Source of the DNA: AWTP1-13 sp963832445
GTDB taxonomy: Bacteria; Pseudomonadota; Alphaproteobacteria; Rhizobiales; Hyphomicrobiaceae
Assembly (NCBI GenBank): GCA_963832445.1
Contig: CAWHUM010000026.1
Coordinates: 124,001 to 188,000 of the forward strand
DNA length: 64,000 bases
Direction of reading: 5' to 3'
Part shown: in pieces, positions 42,167-50,570 of the stretch
How the letters are laid out: every line of letters begins with the position of its first letter
How positions within the stretch are numbered: the first letter of the stretch is position 1
Program-made: the position numbers and the translations under genes
Notes under the pieces: model-generated
What the model saw: the letters and a program-made list of their open reading frames with translations, nothing else
Told to the model about the DNA's origin: nothing
Database searches by the model: none

Positions 42167-42568
42167 CTACTTGGCCACCAGCCGCACCACCACGTCGATG
42201 TGGGATACGCGCAAGTTCTCCGGCGGCTCGGGCAGTCCGTCGACGCGGATGCTGTCGCCCGGGATGTCCATCAGCTTGCCGTCGCTCTCGATGAAATAGT
42301 GGTTGTGGTTGGACGTGTTGGTGTCGAAGTAGGCGCGCTGTCCGCCGATGGCGATCTCGCGCAGCAGGCCCGCCCGCTTGAACTGGTGCAGCGTGTTGTA
42401 GACGGTGGCCAGGGACACCCGTTCGCCCGCCCGCACGGCCTCCTCGTGCAGCATCTCCGCGGTCACATGACGATCGCCGGCGCCGAATAGCAGCGTGGCG
42501 AGCGCGATGCGCTGCCGCGTCGGCCTGAGGCCCGCGCGGCGCAGCAGTTTACCGGGGTCTAGGTTCAT
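42167..42568 (-). CDS. irr: Iron response regulator Irr (Fur family)
   Basis: Fur-superfamily regulator of 133 residues, Irr type. In Hyphomicrobiales Irr represses iron-storage and haem genes under iron limitation and is degraded or inactivated when haem is available. The winged helix reads LLRRAGLRPTRQRIALATLL and VSLATVYNTLHQFKRAGLL. The second haem/metal site is SNHNHYF, where Irr proteins have HxH. No N-terminal GCPWHD-like haem motif is seen, as in many rhizobial Irr proteins other than that of Bradyrhizobium. ATG 42568 is chosen; the upstream TTG adds unlike residues. TTCTAGAA at 42606-42613 is a possible Irr box. It is divergent from fabA, a conserved arrangement in this order. Confidence 0.87.
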   Translation of the reverse strand: MNLDPGKLLRRAGLRPTRQRIALATLLFGAGDRHVTAEMLHEEAVRAGERVSLATVYNTLHQFKRAGLLREIAIGGQRAYFDTNTSNHNHYFIESDGKLMDIPGDSIRVDGLPEPPENLRVSHIDVVVRLVAK

Positions 42569-42862
42569 CGAAGTAGGCACCCAAGTCTTCCCTTTGCGCG
42601 GCAAATTCTAGAACGCGGGCTCTTCCCGCACCGCAAGGCAAATCGTCTCACAGCCTTCCAACTTGCTGGCAACACAAGTATATCCGGGCCCGGCAGGCCT
42701 CGCAACGCCAACCAAGTCCGTGTCCTGGCCCCTTTGCCTGGCGCAAAACTCACGCGGAACCAGGCTTTTGGGTAATGGGCGACTATGATAGGAAACCCGA
42801 CACGGAAACCGAGCCGGAACTTGATGTGCGGCACACACCAGCGGGATGGGATCTAGAGGGTT

Positions 42863-43399
42863 ATGGCGGACCGCCCAACTAGCTACGAGTATGAGGACCT
42901 GTTGACCTGCGGGCGGGGGCAGCTGTTCGGGCCCGGGAATGCCCAGCTGCCGCTGCCGCCGCTGCTCATGTTCGAGCGCATTTCCAGCATTTCCGATAGC
43001 GGCGGGGCCCATGGCAAAGGGCAGATCGTGGCGGAGCTGAAGGTGGCGTCCAATCCGGCGCTCGAATGGATATGGGCCTGCCATTTCAAGGGCAACCCTG
43101 TGATGGCGGGCTGCCTGCCCCTCGATGCCCTGTGGCAGATGACCGGCTTCTTCCTGGGTTGGCTCGGCGCGTCGGGCAGGGGCATGGCGTTGGGCGTAGG
43201 CGAGGTCAAATTCACCGGCATGATCACGCCCACCACCAAGGTGGTCGAGTATGTCGTCGATCTGAAGCGCGTGGTCCTGCGCAAGCTGAAGGTCGCGTTC
43301 GCCGACGGCGTGGTCAAGGCCGACGGCAAGGTGATCTATAGCGCCGCGGATCTGCGGGTCGGTCTAGTCGAGGTGGGCGAGGAGCTGGCGCCCGGCTAG
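42863..43399 (+). CDS. fabA: 3-hydroxydecanoyl-ACP dehydratase/isomerase FabA
   Basis: Enzyme of unsaturated fatty acid synthesis: it dehydrates 3-hydroxydecanoyl-ACP and isomerises the trans-2 product to cis-3. It has 178 residues, starting MADRPTSYEYEDLLTCGRGQ. The catalytic His and Asp lie in WACHFKGNPVMAGCLPLDAL. The hot-dog fold ends with SAADLRVGLVEV. It is the first of fabA-fabB-fabI; fabB begins 95 bases later. It is divergent from irr. Confidence 0.95.
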   Translation: MADRPTSYEYEDLLTCGRGQLFGPGNAQLPLPPLLMFERISSISDSGGAHGKGQIVAELKVASNPALEWIWACHFKGNPVMAGCLPLDALWQMTGFFLGWLGASGRGMALGVGEVKFTGMITPTTKVVEYVVDLKRVVLRKLKVAFADGVVKADGKVIYSAADLRVGLVEVGEELAPG

Positions 43400-43494
43400 C
43401 GGGGCGGTTGGGGCGGTGATGGCGCAGCACGCGGCGTGCCGCCTGCGGTGTAGCGCTGCGGGGCGCCACGGCGATTGCCAGGAGAGGTTCGCGG

Positions 43495-44724
43495 ATGAGA
43501 CGCGTGGTCGTAACGGGCATGGGGGTCGTGTCCTCGATCGGGAACAACACCCAGGAGGTGCTGGCCTCGCTGCGCGAAGCCAAGTCCGGCATCGTCCGCG
43601 CCGACCGATACGCCGAGCTCGGTTTTCGCTGCCAGGTGCACGGGGCGGTGAACCTCGAATGGGAGCCGATGATCCCGCGCAAGCCTCGGCGATTCATGGA
43701 GGCCGGCATCGGCTGGAACTACATCGCCATGGACCAGGCCATCCGCGACGCAGGGCTGGAGCAGGGCGACGTCGTCAACGAGCGCACCGGCATCATCATG
43801 GGCTCGGGCGGTCCCTCCACGCGCGCGATCGTGCGCGCGGCCGACGTCACCCGCCAGAAGGATCCGCGCAAGGTGGGCCCCTTCGAGGTGCCGAAGGGCA
43901 TGTGTTCGGGTCCGTCGGCGGCACTTGCTACCGCCTACCAGATCAAGGGCGTCAACTATTCCATCTCCTCGGCCTGCGCCACCTCGGCCCACTGCATCGG
44001 CAACGGGGCGGAGCTGATCCAATGGGGCAAGCAGGACGTGATCTTCGCGGGCGGCTGCGAGGAGCTCGACTGGACGCTCTCGGTGCTGTTCGACTCCATG
44101 GGCGCCATGTCGACGAAATATAACGCTACCCCCGCCAAGGCGAGCCGCGCCTACGACAAGCACCGCGACGGCTTTGTGATTGCCGGTGGCGCGGGCACGG
44201 TGGTGCTCGAGGAGCTGGAGCATGCCAAGGCGCGCGGCGCCAAGACTTACGCCGAGGTGGTGGGCTACGGCGCCACGTCCGACGGCTACGACATGGTTGC
44301 CCCTTCCGGCGAGGGCGCGGTGCGGTGCATGCGCATGGCCCTGAAGGGCAATGACGGCAAAGGCGTAGGCAAGATCGGCTACATCAACCCGCACGGAACC
44401 GCGACGCCGGTCGGCGACAAGGTCGAGGTCGACGCCATCCGCGAGGTGTTCGGCAGGGACATTCCGCCGATCTCCTCGACGAAGTCGCTCACCGGCCATT
44501 CTTTGGGCGCAGCGGGCGTGCAGGAGGCGATCTACTCCCTACTCATGATGAACAACGGCTTTATTTGCGAGAGTGCCAACATCGACGAGCTCGATCCGGA
44601 CTTTGCCGACGTGCCGATCCTCACGAGCCGGCGGGACAACGCCGATCTGGACTGCGTCATGTCCAACAGTTTCGGCTTCGGGGGCACCAACGCGACTTTG
44701 ATACTGCGGCACCACGAGGCCTGA
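43495..44724 (+). CDS. fabB: 3-oxoacyl-ACP synthase I FabB
   Basis: Condensing enzyme that elongates the cis-3-decenoyl-ACP made by FabA. It has 409 residues starting MRRVVVTGMGVVSSIGNNTQ. The catalytic triad is Cys in SSACATSAHCIGN, His in NPHGTATPVGDKVE and His in KSLTGHSLGAAGVQ. The C-terminal GFGGTNATLILRHHE is typical of the family. AGGAGAGG lies just upstream of ATG 43495. It is part of the fabA-fabB-fabI operon. Confidence 0.95.
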   Translation: MRRVVVTGMGVVSSIGNNTQEVLASLREAKSGIVRADRYAELGFRCQVHGAVNLEWEPMIPRKPRRFMEAGIGWNYIAMDQAIRDAGLEQGDVVNERTGIIMGSGGPSTRAIVRAADVTRQKDPRKVGPFEVPKGMCSGPSAALATAYQIKGVNYSISSACATSAHCIGNGAELIQWGKQDVIFAGGCEELDWTLSVLFDSMGAMSTKYNATPAKASRAYDKHRDGFVIAGGAGTVVLEELEHAKARGAKTYAEVVGYGATSDGYDMVAPSGEGAVRCMRMALKGNDGKGVGKIGYINPHGTATPVGDKVEVDAIREVFGRDIPPISSTKSLTGHSLGAAGVQEAIYSLLMMNNGFICESANIDELDPDFADVPILTSRRDNADLDCVMSNSFGFGGTNATLILRHHEA

Positions 44725-44868
44725 AGCGGGGATCAAGCGGCCTGAAGTCCGTCGAGAGTTGGGAATCGATGGAGCAGGCCGGACAAGAATCGCTGAAGCT
44801 TTCCACAGCGGAGGAAGGCCAAGGCCACCGGGCACGCGTTGCCCTAGACGAGCAAGTGGACAACGGCC

Positions 44869-45741
44869 ATGACAGATAAGGACATTGCCCAGCCGGGTGC
44901 GCTTATGGCAGGCAAGCGCGGCCTCATAATGGGGGTTGCCAACGAACGGTCGATTGCCTGGGGCATCGCGCGCGTGCTGGCTGGCCAGGGCGCCAAGCTG
45001 GCCTTCACCTACCAGGGCGAGGCCTTCGGCCGGCGCGCCATACCGCTCGCCAAATCGGTGAACTCGGAGATCATCGTCAGCTGCGACGTCAGCGACCTCG
45101 CCAGCGTCGACGCCACCTTCGCCGAGATCAAGAAGACCTGGGGCGGCCTCGATTTCGTGGTGCATGCACTGGCTTTCTCCGACCGCCGCGAGCTGCAGGG
45201 GCGCTATTCGGAGACGACGCGGGAGAACTTCACCAACACCATGGTGATCTCCTGCTTCTCCTTCACCGAGGTGGCAAAGCGTGCAGCGGCCCTGATGCCC
45301 AAGGGCGGCGCCATGCTGACGCTCACCTACGGCGGCTCGCAGCGCGTCGTTCCCTCCTACAACGTGATGGGGGTCGCCAAGGCGGCGCTCGAAGCCAGTG
45401 TTCGCTATCTCGCAGCCGATTTTGGACCGCAGGGCATCCGCGTCAACGCGCTGTCGGCGGGCCCGATGCGTACGCTGGCCGGCGCCGGCATCTCGGACGC
45501 GCGCACCATCTTCAACTTCCAGGGCGAACATTCTCCGCTGAAGCGCACGCCGACGCTGGATGAGGTCGGCGGCGCCGGCCTCTATCTCCTCTCCGACCTG
45601 TCCGGTGCCGTGACCGGCGAGGTGCACTACGTCGACTGCGGCTACAACGCGGTCTCCATGCCGAGTTTGGAAGCACTGAAGACGCAGGAGCAGGAAGCGG
45701 CCACCGCCGCCGGCCGGCCTGCGCCCCAGGCCGCCGAGTAG
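44869..45741 (+). CDS. fabI: Enoyl-ACP reductase (NADH) FabI
   Basis: SDR-type enoyl-ACP reductase of 290 residues that completes each fatty-acid elongation cycle; the target of triclosan and related inhibitors. The cofactor motif is GVANERSIAWGIARVLAGQG. The catalytic Tyr and Lys are in VPSYNVMGVAKAALEASVRY (Y-x6-K), and VNALSAGPMRTLAGAGISD follows. The C-terminal tail is long and Ala/Gln-rich. There is a gap of 144 bases after fabB; it is probably the same operon or has its own promoter. Confidence 0.95.
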   Translation: MTDKDIAQPGALMAGKRGLIMGVANERSIAWGIARVLAGQGAKLAFTYQGEAFGRRAIPLAKSVNSEIIVSCDVSDLASVDATFAEIKKTWGGLDFVVHALAFSDRRELQGRYSETTRENFTNTMVISCFSFTEVAKRAAALMPKGGAMLTLTYGGSQRVVPSYNVMGVAKAALEASVRYLAADFGPQGIRVNALSAGPMRTLAGAGISDARTIFNFQGEHSPLKRTPTLDEVGGAGLYLLSDLSGAVTGEVHYVDCGYNAVSMPSLEALKTQEQEAATAAGRPAPQAAE

Positions 45742-45778
45742 CGGTCACTCACGCGTGTGTAGCCTTGCCTTCTTTTGG

Positions 45779-45799
45779 GACTAGTCATATACCTAGTCA
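45779..45799. promoter_or_regulatory. Likely autoregulatory operator of the Phd/PIN module
   Basis: Direct repeat CTAGTCA at 45781-45787 and 45793-45799 (period 12), overlapping a palindrome GACTAGTC at 45779-45786. It ends two bases before the antitoxin ATG. TATACC at 45788-45793 could be the -10; with the ATG 8 bases further on, the mRNA might be leaderless. Antitoxins of this type repress their own promoter through such repeats. Confidence 0.5.
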
Positions 45800-45800
45800 G

Positions 45801-46085
45801 ATGCGAAGTTCCGGAAGAACGCCAAGGGCTGCAACTTGGCAGGTGCAGGACGCCAAGGCTCGCTTCAGCGAGCTGTTGGAGTGCGCGCTGGCCGAGGGCC
45901 CCCAAATTGTGACCAAGCGGGGCCATGAGGCGGCTGTGCTGCTGTCGGCAAAGGAGTGGCGGGAGCTGCAGGCCCGTGCGCGGCCATCGCTGAAGGAGCT
46001 GTTGCTGAGCCCTGAAGCCACGACTGACGAATTGGCGCCCGCGCGCCGCAAGATCAAGATGCGTCCGCCGGTCGAGTTCGACTGA
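45801..46085 (+). CDS. Phd/YefM-family antitoxin
   Basis: Protein of 94 residues. The Phd/YefM fold reads TWQVQDAKARFSELLECALA then GPQIVTKRGHEAAVLLSAKE. The C-terminal toxin-binding tail is SLKELLLSPEATTDELAP then RRKIKMRPPVEFD. ATG 45801 follows a direct-repeat operator; no Shine-Dalgarno sequence is visible, consistent with a leaderless message. The PIN-domain toxin begins three bases after the stop. Confidence 0.85.
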   Translation: MRSSGRTPRAATWQVQDAKARFSELLECALAEGPQIVTKRGHEAAVLLSAKEWRELQARARPSLKELLLSPEATTDELAPARRKIKMRPPVEFD

Positions 46086-46088
46086 GGC

Positions 46089-46502
46089 GTGGCTTTGTAT
46101 CTACTCGATACCAACGTGATTTCGGAACTGCGCCGGTCGCGACCGCATGGCGCCGTCCTCCGCTGGCTCGATCCCATTGCTTCGGCCGACCTCTTCTTGT
46201 CGGCGGTGAGCATCGGCGAAATTCAGACCGGCATCGAAATCACGCGCAACCGCGATGCGGCGAAGGCGGCCGAGGTCGAGCGTTGGCTCGAAGAGGTCGT
46301 ACAAACATTCCAGGTTGTGGCGCTCGATGCTGCCGCATTTCGCATTTGGGCCAGGTTGATGCACAGAAAAACCGACGACCATGCACTCGACGCGATGATC
46401 GCCGCTACCGCGATCGCGCGAAGCCTGACCGTCGTCACTCGCAACGTGCGGGATTTCAAGGCATTTCCTGTCACCGTGGTGAACCCATTTGCCGCTGTCT
46501 AG
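46089..46502 (+). CDS. PIN-domain toxin (VapC/FitB type)
   Basis: Ribonuclease toxin of 137 residues from GTG 46089. The PIN-domain acidic residues are Asp in YLLDTNVISELRR, Glu in VSIGEIQTGIE, Asp in DDHALDAMIAATA and Asp in VTRNVRDFKAF. It is expected to cleave tRNA or other RNA and arrest growth unless bound by the upstream antitoxin. The start is three bases after the antitoxin stop, implying coupling. It pairs with a Phd-fold antitoxin, as FitAB/VapBC hybrids often do. Confidence 0.88.
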   Translation: MALYLLDTNVISELRRSRPHGAVLRWLDPIASADLFLSAVSIGEIQTGIEITRNRDAAKAAEVERWLEEVVQTFQVVALDAAAFRIWARLMHRKTDDHALDAMIAATAIARSLTVVTRNVRDFKAFPVTVVNPFAAV

Positions 46503-46535
46503 ACGCCGCCGCAGAAGAGAGCTAGTGGCAGAGCC

Positions 46536-47384
46536 ATGATCGGCGTGTTCGATTCAGGCCACGGCGGCCTTACCGTCTTCCGCTCCCTTGTCGAGCGCTT
46601 CCCACGCGCTTGCTTCGTCTATCTCGGCGACCACGCCAACGTCCCTTACGGCGATCGCGCCTCGGATGAGATCGTCGCGCTTACGCGCAAGGGCGTCGAC
46701 GCGCTGTTCCATCGCGGTTGCCGGCTGGTCCTGCTCGGGTGCAACACCGCCACCTGCGTTGCTGCCCGCACCCTGCAGAAGGATTGGCTCGCGGTCAGCG
46801 GCTGGCAGGGCCGCAATATCCTCGGCATCGTCGCCCCGACGGTGGAGGCCGCCACGCAGACGCCGTGGGCCGTCACGACCCCGCAATACCCACAGAAATA
46901 CAACACCGACGTGGTTGCCGTGTTCGGCACGACCCGAACTATCGCCTCGCACGCCTACCCCGAAGAGATCCGCAAGCGCTGCCCGCAGGTGACCGTCGTG
47001 CAGCAGACCTGCCCGGAGCTTGCCGGCGCCATCGAGCATGGCGCGCCGGACAGCGACCTCGATCGGCTGGTGGAGCGCAGTGTGACGGCGCTGCTGGCGC
47101 AGACGGTGGGCGTGCCGCCGCATCGCGCAATCCTGGGCTGCACGCACTATCCCCTGGTCGAGCACTTGTTCCGGCGGCATCTGCCGCCGTTCACGCGGCT
47201 GCTGACGCAACCCCGGGTAGTTGCCGACAGCCTGGAAGACTATCTGCAGCGCCACCCGCGCTATCTCGATGGCGCGCAGGACGCGACGCCCACGCTGCTG
47301 ACCACGGGCGATCCAGACCGCGTCAACACCGTCGCGCGCATCTTCTGGCCCGGCGTGCCGGCCTTCGGCCACCTGCCGGTGTGA
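46536..47384 (+). CDS. murI: Glutamate racemase-like protein (Asp/Glu racemase family)
   Basis: Makes D-glutamate for peptidoglycan. It has 282 residues starting MIGVFDSGHGGLTVFRSLVE. The two catalytic cysteines are in LLGCNTATC and ILGCTHYPLVEHLF, and YLGDHANVPYGDRASDEIVA is the substrate loop. It is slightly longer than the E. coli-type core, with an extra segment TQTPWAVTTPQYPQKYNTDV. ATG 46536 follows GAGAGC. Convergent with csoR. Confidence 0.9.
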   Translation: MIGVFDSGHGGLTVFRSLVERFPRACFVYLGDHANVPYGDRASDEIVALTRKGVDALFHRGCRLVLLGCNTATCVAARTLQKDWLAVSGWQGRNILGIVAPTVEAATQTPWAVTTPQYPQKYNTDVVAVFGTTRTIASHAYPEEIRKRCPQVTVVQQTCPELAGAIEHGAPDSDLDRLVERSVTALLAQTVGVPPHRAILGCTHYPLVEHLFRRHLPPFTRLLTQPRVVADSLEDYLQRHPRYLDGAQDATPTLLTTGDPDRVNTVARIFWPGVPAFGHLPV

Positions 47385-47391
47385 GCACCAC

Positions 47392-47667
47392 TTAGCGCTG
47401 GCTGCGCGCCGGCACCTCCATCAACTCCGCCACCTTGCGACGCTGCTCGGCGACATTGCCGCTCTTGATGGCGTGCTCCACGCAATGCGCCACGTGATCG
47501 CGCAACACCTCCTCCTCGACGCGCGCAAGGGCCGCCCGCACCGCCGCGATCTGCGTCGCCACGTCGATGCAATAGCGGTCCTCGGCCACCATGCGCGCCA
47601 GTCCGCGCACCTGGCCTTCGATGCGGCTCAGGCGTTTGCGGCAGGATGTCTTGGTCGTTTGCTGCAT
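47392..47667 (-). CDS. csoR: CsoR-family copper-sensing repressor
   Basis: All-helical metal sensor of 91 residues starting MQQTTKTSCRKRLSRIEGQV. The Cys-His-Cys copper site is Cys in DRYCIDVATQ and His and Cys in RDHVAHCVEHA. The basic RIEGQVRGL is the usual DNA-contact helix. The protein should bind the two palindromic operators between it and copA and release on Cu(I). ATG 47667. It is divergent from copA. Confidence 0.85.
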   Translation of the reverse strand: MQQTTKTSCRKRLSRIEGQVRGLARMVAEDRYCIDVATQIAAVRAALARVEEEVLRDHVAHCVEHAIKSGNVAEQRRKVAELMEVPARSQR

Positions 47668-47676
47668 GCTTGACAC

Positions 47677-47716
47677 ATACCCCCTGGGTATACGGGTCAA
47701 TACCCCTACAGGGTAT
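47677..47716. promoter_or_regulatory. Pair of CsoR operators between csoR and copA
   Basis: Two near-identical palindromes, ATACCC-N3-GGGTAT at 47677-47691 and ATACCC-N5-GGGTAT at 47700-47716, in the 59-base divergent intergenic region. These match the G/C-tract palindromes bound by CsoR proteins. One lies against csoR and one against copA, suggesting co-repression of both genes. Confidence 0.75.
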
Positions 47717-47726
47717 ACGGGATGTC

Positions 47727-49627
47727 ATGAGTCACAACGACCACCGAGACGCGTCTGCTGCGCCTGCCCACGCACACGGAGCCGAGGCAGCCACAGCACG
47801 CGATCCCGTTTGCGGGATGACGGTGCAGATCGCCGGGGCCAAGCACACCCACCTGCACGCCGGGTCAATGCACTACTTCTGCAACCCGCGCTGCAAGGAG
47901 AAATTCATCGCCGATCCCGCGCGTTACCTCGATCCAACCGCTGCTGCGGGGGCAGAAGCCCCAAACGCCCGATCGGTGCCTGCCGGCACGCTCTACACGT
48001 GCCCCATGCATCCCCAGGTGGTGCAGGTGGGCCCGGGCACATGCCCGATATGCGGCATGGCGCTGGAGCCGAGGGGCATCCCGCCAGCGGAATCCGGCCC
48101 GAACCCCGAACTGGTCGATTTCAATCGCCGCCTGGCCGTCGGCGCCGCGCTCGCCATTCCATTGCTCGTCCTCGCCATGGGGCCGGACCTCGGCCTGCCG
48201 CTGCACCGGTGGCTGTCGCCGCCCCAGGCCGCTGCCTGGTTGGAGCTGGCGCTGGCGACGCCCGTGGTCGCGTGGTGCGGCTGGCCGTTCTTCGAGCGCG
48301 GCTGGGCTTCGATCGTCAACCGCAGCCCCAACATGTGGACGCTGATCTCCATTGGGCGTGCTTGTCGCCTATGCCTACAGCGTCGTTGCCGTGCTCGCGC
48401 CCGGCATCTTTCCCCATGACCTCCACATGCACGGCGGCACGGTGGGCCGTTACTTCGAGGAAGCCGCCACCATCGTTGTGCTCGTGCTCGTCGGCCAGGT
48501 GCTGGAGCTGAGAGCACGCGAGCGCACCGGTAGTGCCATCCGCGCGCATCGCCTGTCCGTGCGCGCTGGGCCTGGCCACGCCGATCTCGATCATGGTCGC
48601 GACGGGACGCGGTGCGCGCGAGGGCGTGCTCGTCCGCAACGCCGAAGCGCTGGAGCGCTTGGCCGCGATCGATACGCTGATCGTCGACAAGACCGGCACG
48701 CTGACCGAGGGCAAGCCCACGCTCACCGACGTCGCCGCGCTCGGCGGCCTCGACGAGACAGCGCTGCTGCAGCTCGCCGCCAGCCTCGAGAAGGCGAGCG
48801 AGCATCCTCTGGCCGAGCCCATCGTCAAGGCTGCCGAATCGCGCGGACTGCGGCTGCTGGCGGTGGAAGGCTTCGAGGCCGTCACCGGTCAGGGCATCAC
48901 CGGCCGCGTCGACGGCAAGGCCGTTGCCCTCGGCACAGCACGCCTGATGCAGCGGCTTGGCATCGCTGCAGGCGATATCGAGCAGCAGCTCGACGCGCTG
49001 CGACGCGAGGGCAGAATCGCCCTGCTGGCCGCCGTCGACGGCAAGCTCGCCGGATGGTTGGCGCTGGCCGACCGCATCAAGCCGTCGGCCCGCAATGCGC
49101 TCACAGCGTTGCAGCGTCGCGGCATCGACGTCGTGATGGCGACGGGCGACAGCCGCACCACAGCGCAAGCAGTGGCGCGCGAGCTTGGCATCACAACCGT
49201 GCACGCCGAGGTCTTGCCCGAGGACAAGGCGCGCATTGCGGTCCGTATCAAAGGCGAGGGCCGCAAAGTGGCCATGGCCGGCGACGGCATCAACGATGCG
49301 CCGGCCCTGGCGGCAGCCGATGTCGGCATTGCCATGGGCACCGGGGCCGATGTCGCGCTCGAAAGCGCCGGCATAACGCTGCTCAAGGGCGACCTTTCAG
49401 GCATCGTGCGCGCGCGTCGTCTGGCGGAGGCCACGGTCGCCTGGCAGAACCTGGCGTTCGCGTTCGGCTACAACGCGCTCGGTATCCCGATCGCGGCGGG
49501 TGTCCTGTATCCCGTGACCGGGATGCTGCTTTCACCGATGATCGCGGCGGCGGCCATGAGCCTGTCGTCGGTCTCGGTGGTCGCCAATGCGCTGCGCCTC
49601 GGCGCAACCCGGCTTTCCGGCGACTAG
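47727..49627 (+). pseudogene. copA: Copper P1B-type ATPase lacking the actuator domain
   Basis: Cu(I)-exporting ATPase. The N-terminus has a YHS metal-binding domain (DPVCGMTVQ, HYFCNPRCKEKF) and a heavy-metal-binding domain (CPMHPQVVQVGPGTCPICG), then transmembrane helices. A +1 insertion near 48355 breaks the frame. After GSAIRA the sequence jumps straight to IACPCALGLATP (the CPC ion site), so the actuator domain with TGE, the phosphatase region and two helices (about 170 residues, 500 bases) are missing at about 48545. The rest is intact: phosphorylation motif DKTGTLTEG, SEHPLAEPI, ATGD and AGDGINDAPALAAADVGIAM. As written it cannot pump. The start ATG 47727 overlaps the CsoR operator region. 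The loss could be real decay or a collapsed assembly. Confidence 0.8.
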
Positions 49628-49633
49628 ATAGAG

Positions 49634-50560
49634 CTACACCTTGGGCGGGCCGTCGGCGAACGGGGCGAGGGCCGCGGCGATGAAGGCATGCGTGGGGGCC
49701 GCTACGCCGCTCTCTTTCGCCAGCCGCGCCACGGCGCCGGAGAGCCCGCGCACCTCGATCGGCTTGCCGCCCAGCAGGTCGTGGCACATGGAGGCCATCA
49801 TGCCGTCCGGCAGCGCTTCGATCTGCTTTATGGTCTTGGCGGCATCCACGGGCTCGATCCCCGTTTTCAGTGCCACCCCGACCGCGACCGTCTCCTCCAC
49901 CGCCGCTTTCAGCAGGGCGTAGGACTCCGGCGTGTTGCGGATGGGCCCGAGCGGTCCACGCGTCAACGCGGTCATGCCGGCGACCGGCGCCAGCATGGCG
50001 AACTTGAGCCACAGGGTGCGGGAGATATTTTCTGATAGGCGCGCGTCGATGCCGGCCGCCACGCCGGCGGCGTGAAACGCGTTTACGCGGGCGCTCGGCC
50101 TGCCGTCGCGCTCGCCGAACTCGAGCAGCGCGAACTTGCTGATCTGCTTGATGACGCCGGGCTCGGGGATGTTGGAGGCGATGCGGGCCGCGCCCTCTAC
50201 GACGTTGCCGGCACCTACGATCTTGCCGATCCGCTCCGCGCTCTCGACGCCGTTCTGGAAAGTGAAAATCGCGGCACCCTTGGCCACTAGCGGACGCAAG
50301 CTTTCCGCCGCGCTCTCGGTGTCGCGCATCTTGACCGCGAAGATGATGGCGTCCGCGGCAGGGATCTCCGCCGCATTGGCCACTGCCTTGACGGGGTTGA
50401 GATGCAGGTTGCCGAGGTCGCTGTCGAGGCGCAGGCCGTTGGCTTGCATCGCGGCGAAATGCGCGCCCCGCGCGACGAATGTCACGTCGTTGCCGGCGGC
50501 CGCCAGGCGCGCGCCGAAGTAACCGCCGACGCCGCCCGGTCCCATCACGGTGATCTTCAT
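49634..50560 (-). CDS. Ketopantoate reductase family protein (ApbA/PanE)
   Basis: NADPH-dependent 2-dehydropantoate 2-reductase family, 308 residues. The glycine motif is MKITVMGPGGVGGYFGARLA. Then come AVKMRDTESAAESLRPLVAK and FTFQNGVESAERIGKIVG, the catalytic Lys lies in WLKFAMLAPVAGMTALTRGP, and the C-terminal domain contains SMCHDLLGGKPIEVRGLSG. The enzyme makes pantoate for coenzyme A; paralogues in this family use other substrates and genomes often carry several, so I leave the symbol open. It is 10 bases from the alcohol dehydrogenase stop on the same strand, so likely co-transcribed. Confidence 0.85.
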   Translation of the reverse strand: MKITVMGPGGVGGYFGARLAAAGNDVTFVARGAHFAAMQANGLRLDSDLGNLHLNPVKAVANAAEIPAADAIIFAVKMRDTESAAESLRPLVAKGAAIFTFQNGVESAERIGKIVGAGNVVEGAARIASNIPEPGVIKQISKFALLEFGERDGRPSARVNAFHAAGVAAGIDARLSENISRTLWLKFAMLAPVAGMTALTRGPLGPIRNTPESYALLKAAVEETVAVGVALKTGIEPVDAAKTIKQIEALPDGMMASMCHDLLGGKPIEVRGLSGAVARLAKESGVAAPTHAFIAAALAPFADGPPKV

Positions 50561-50570
50561 GGGGCTGGGC

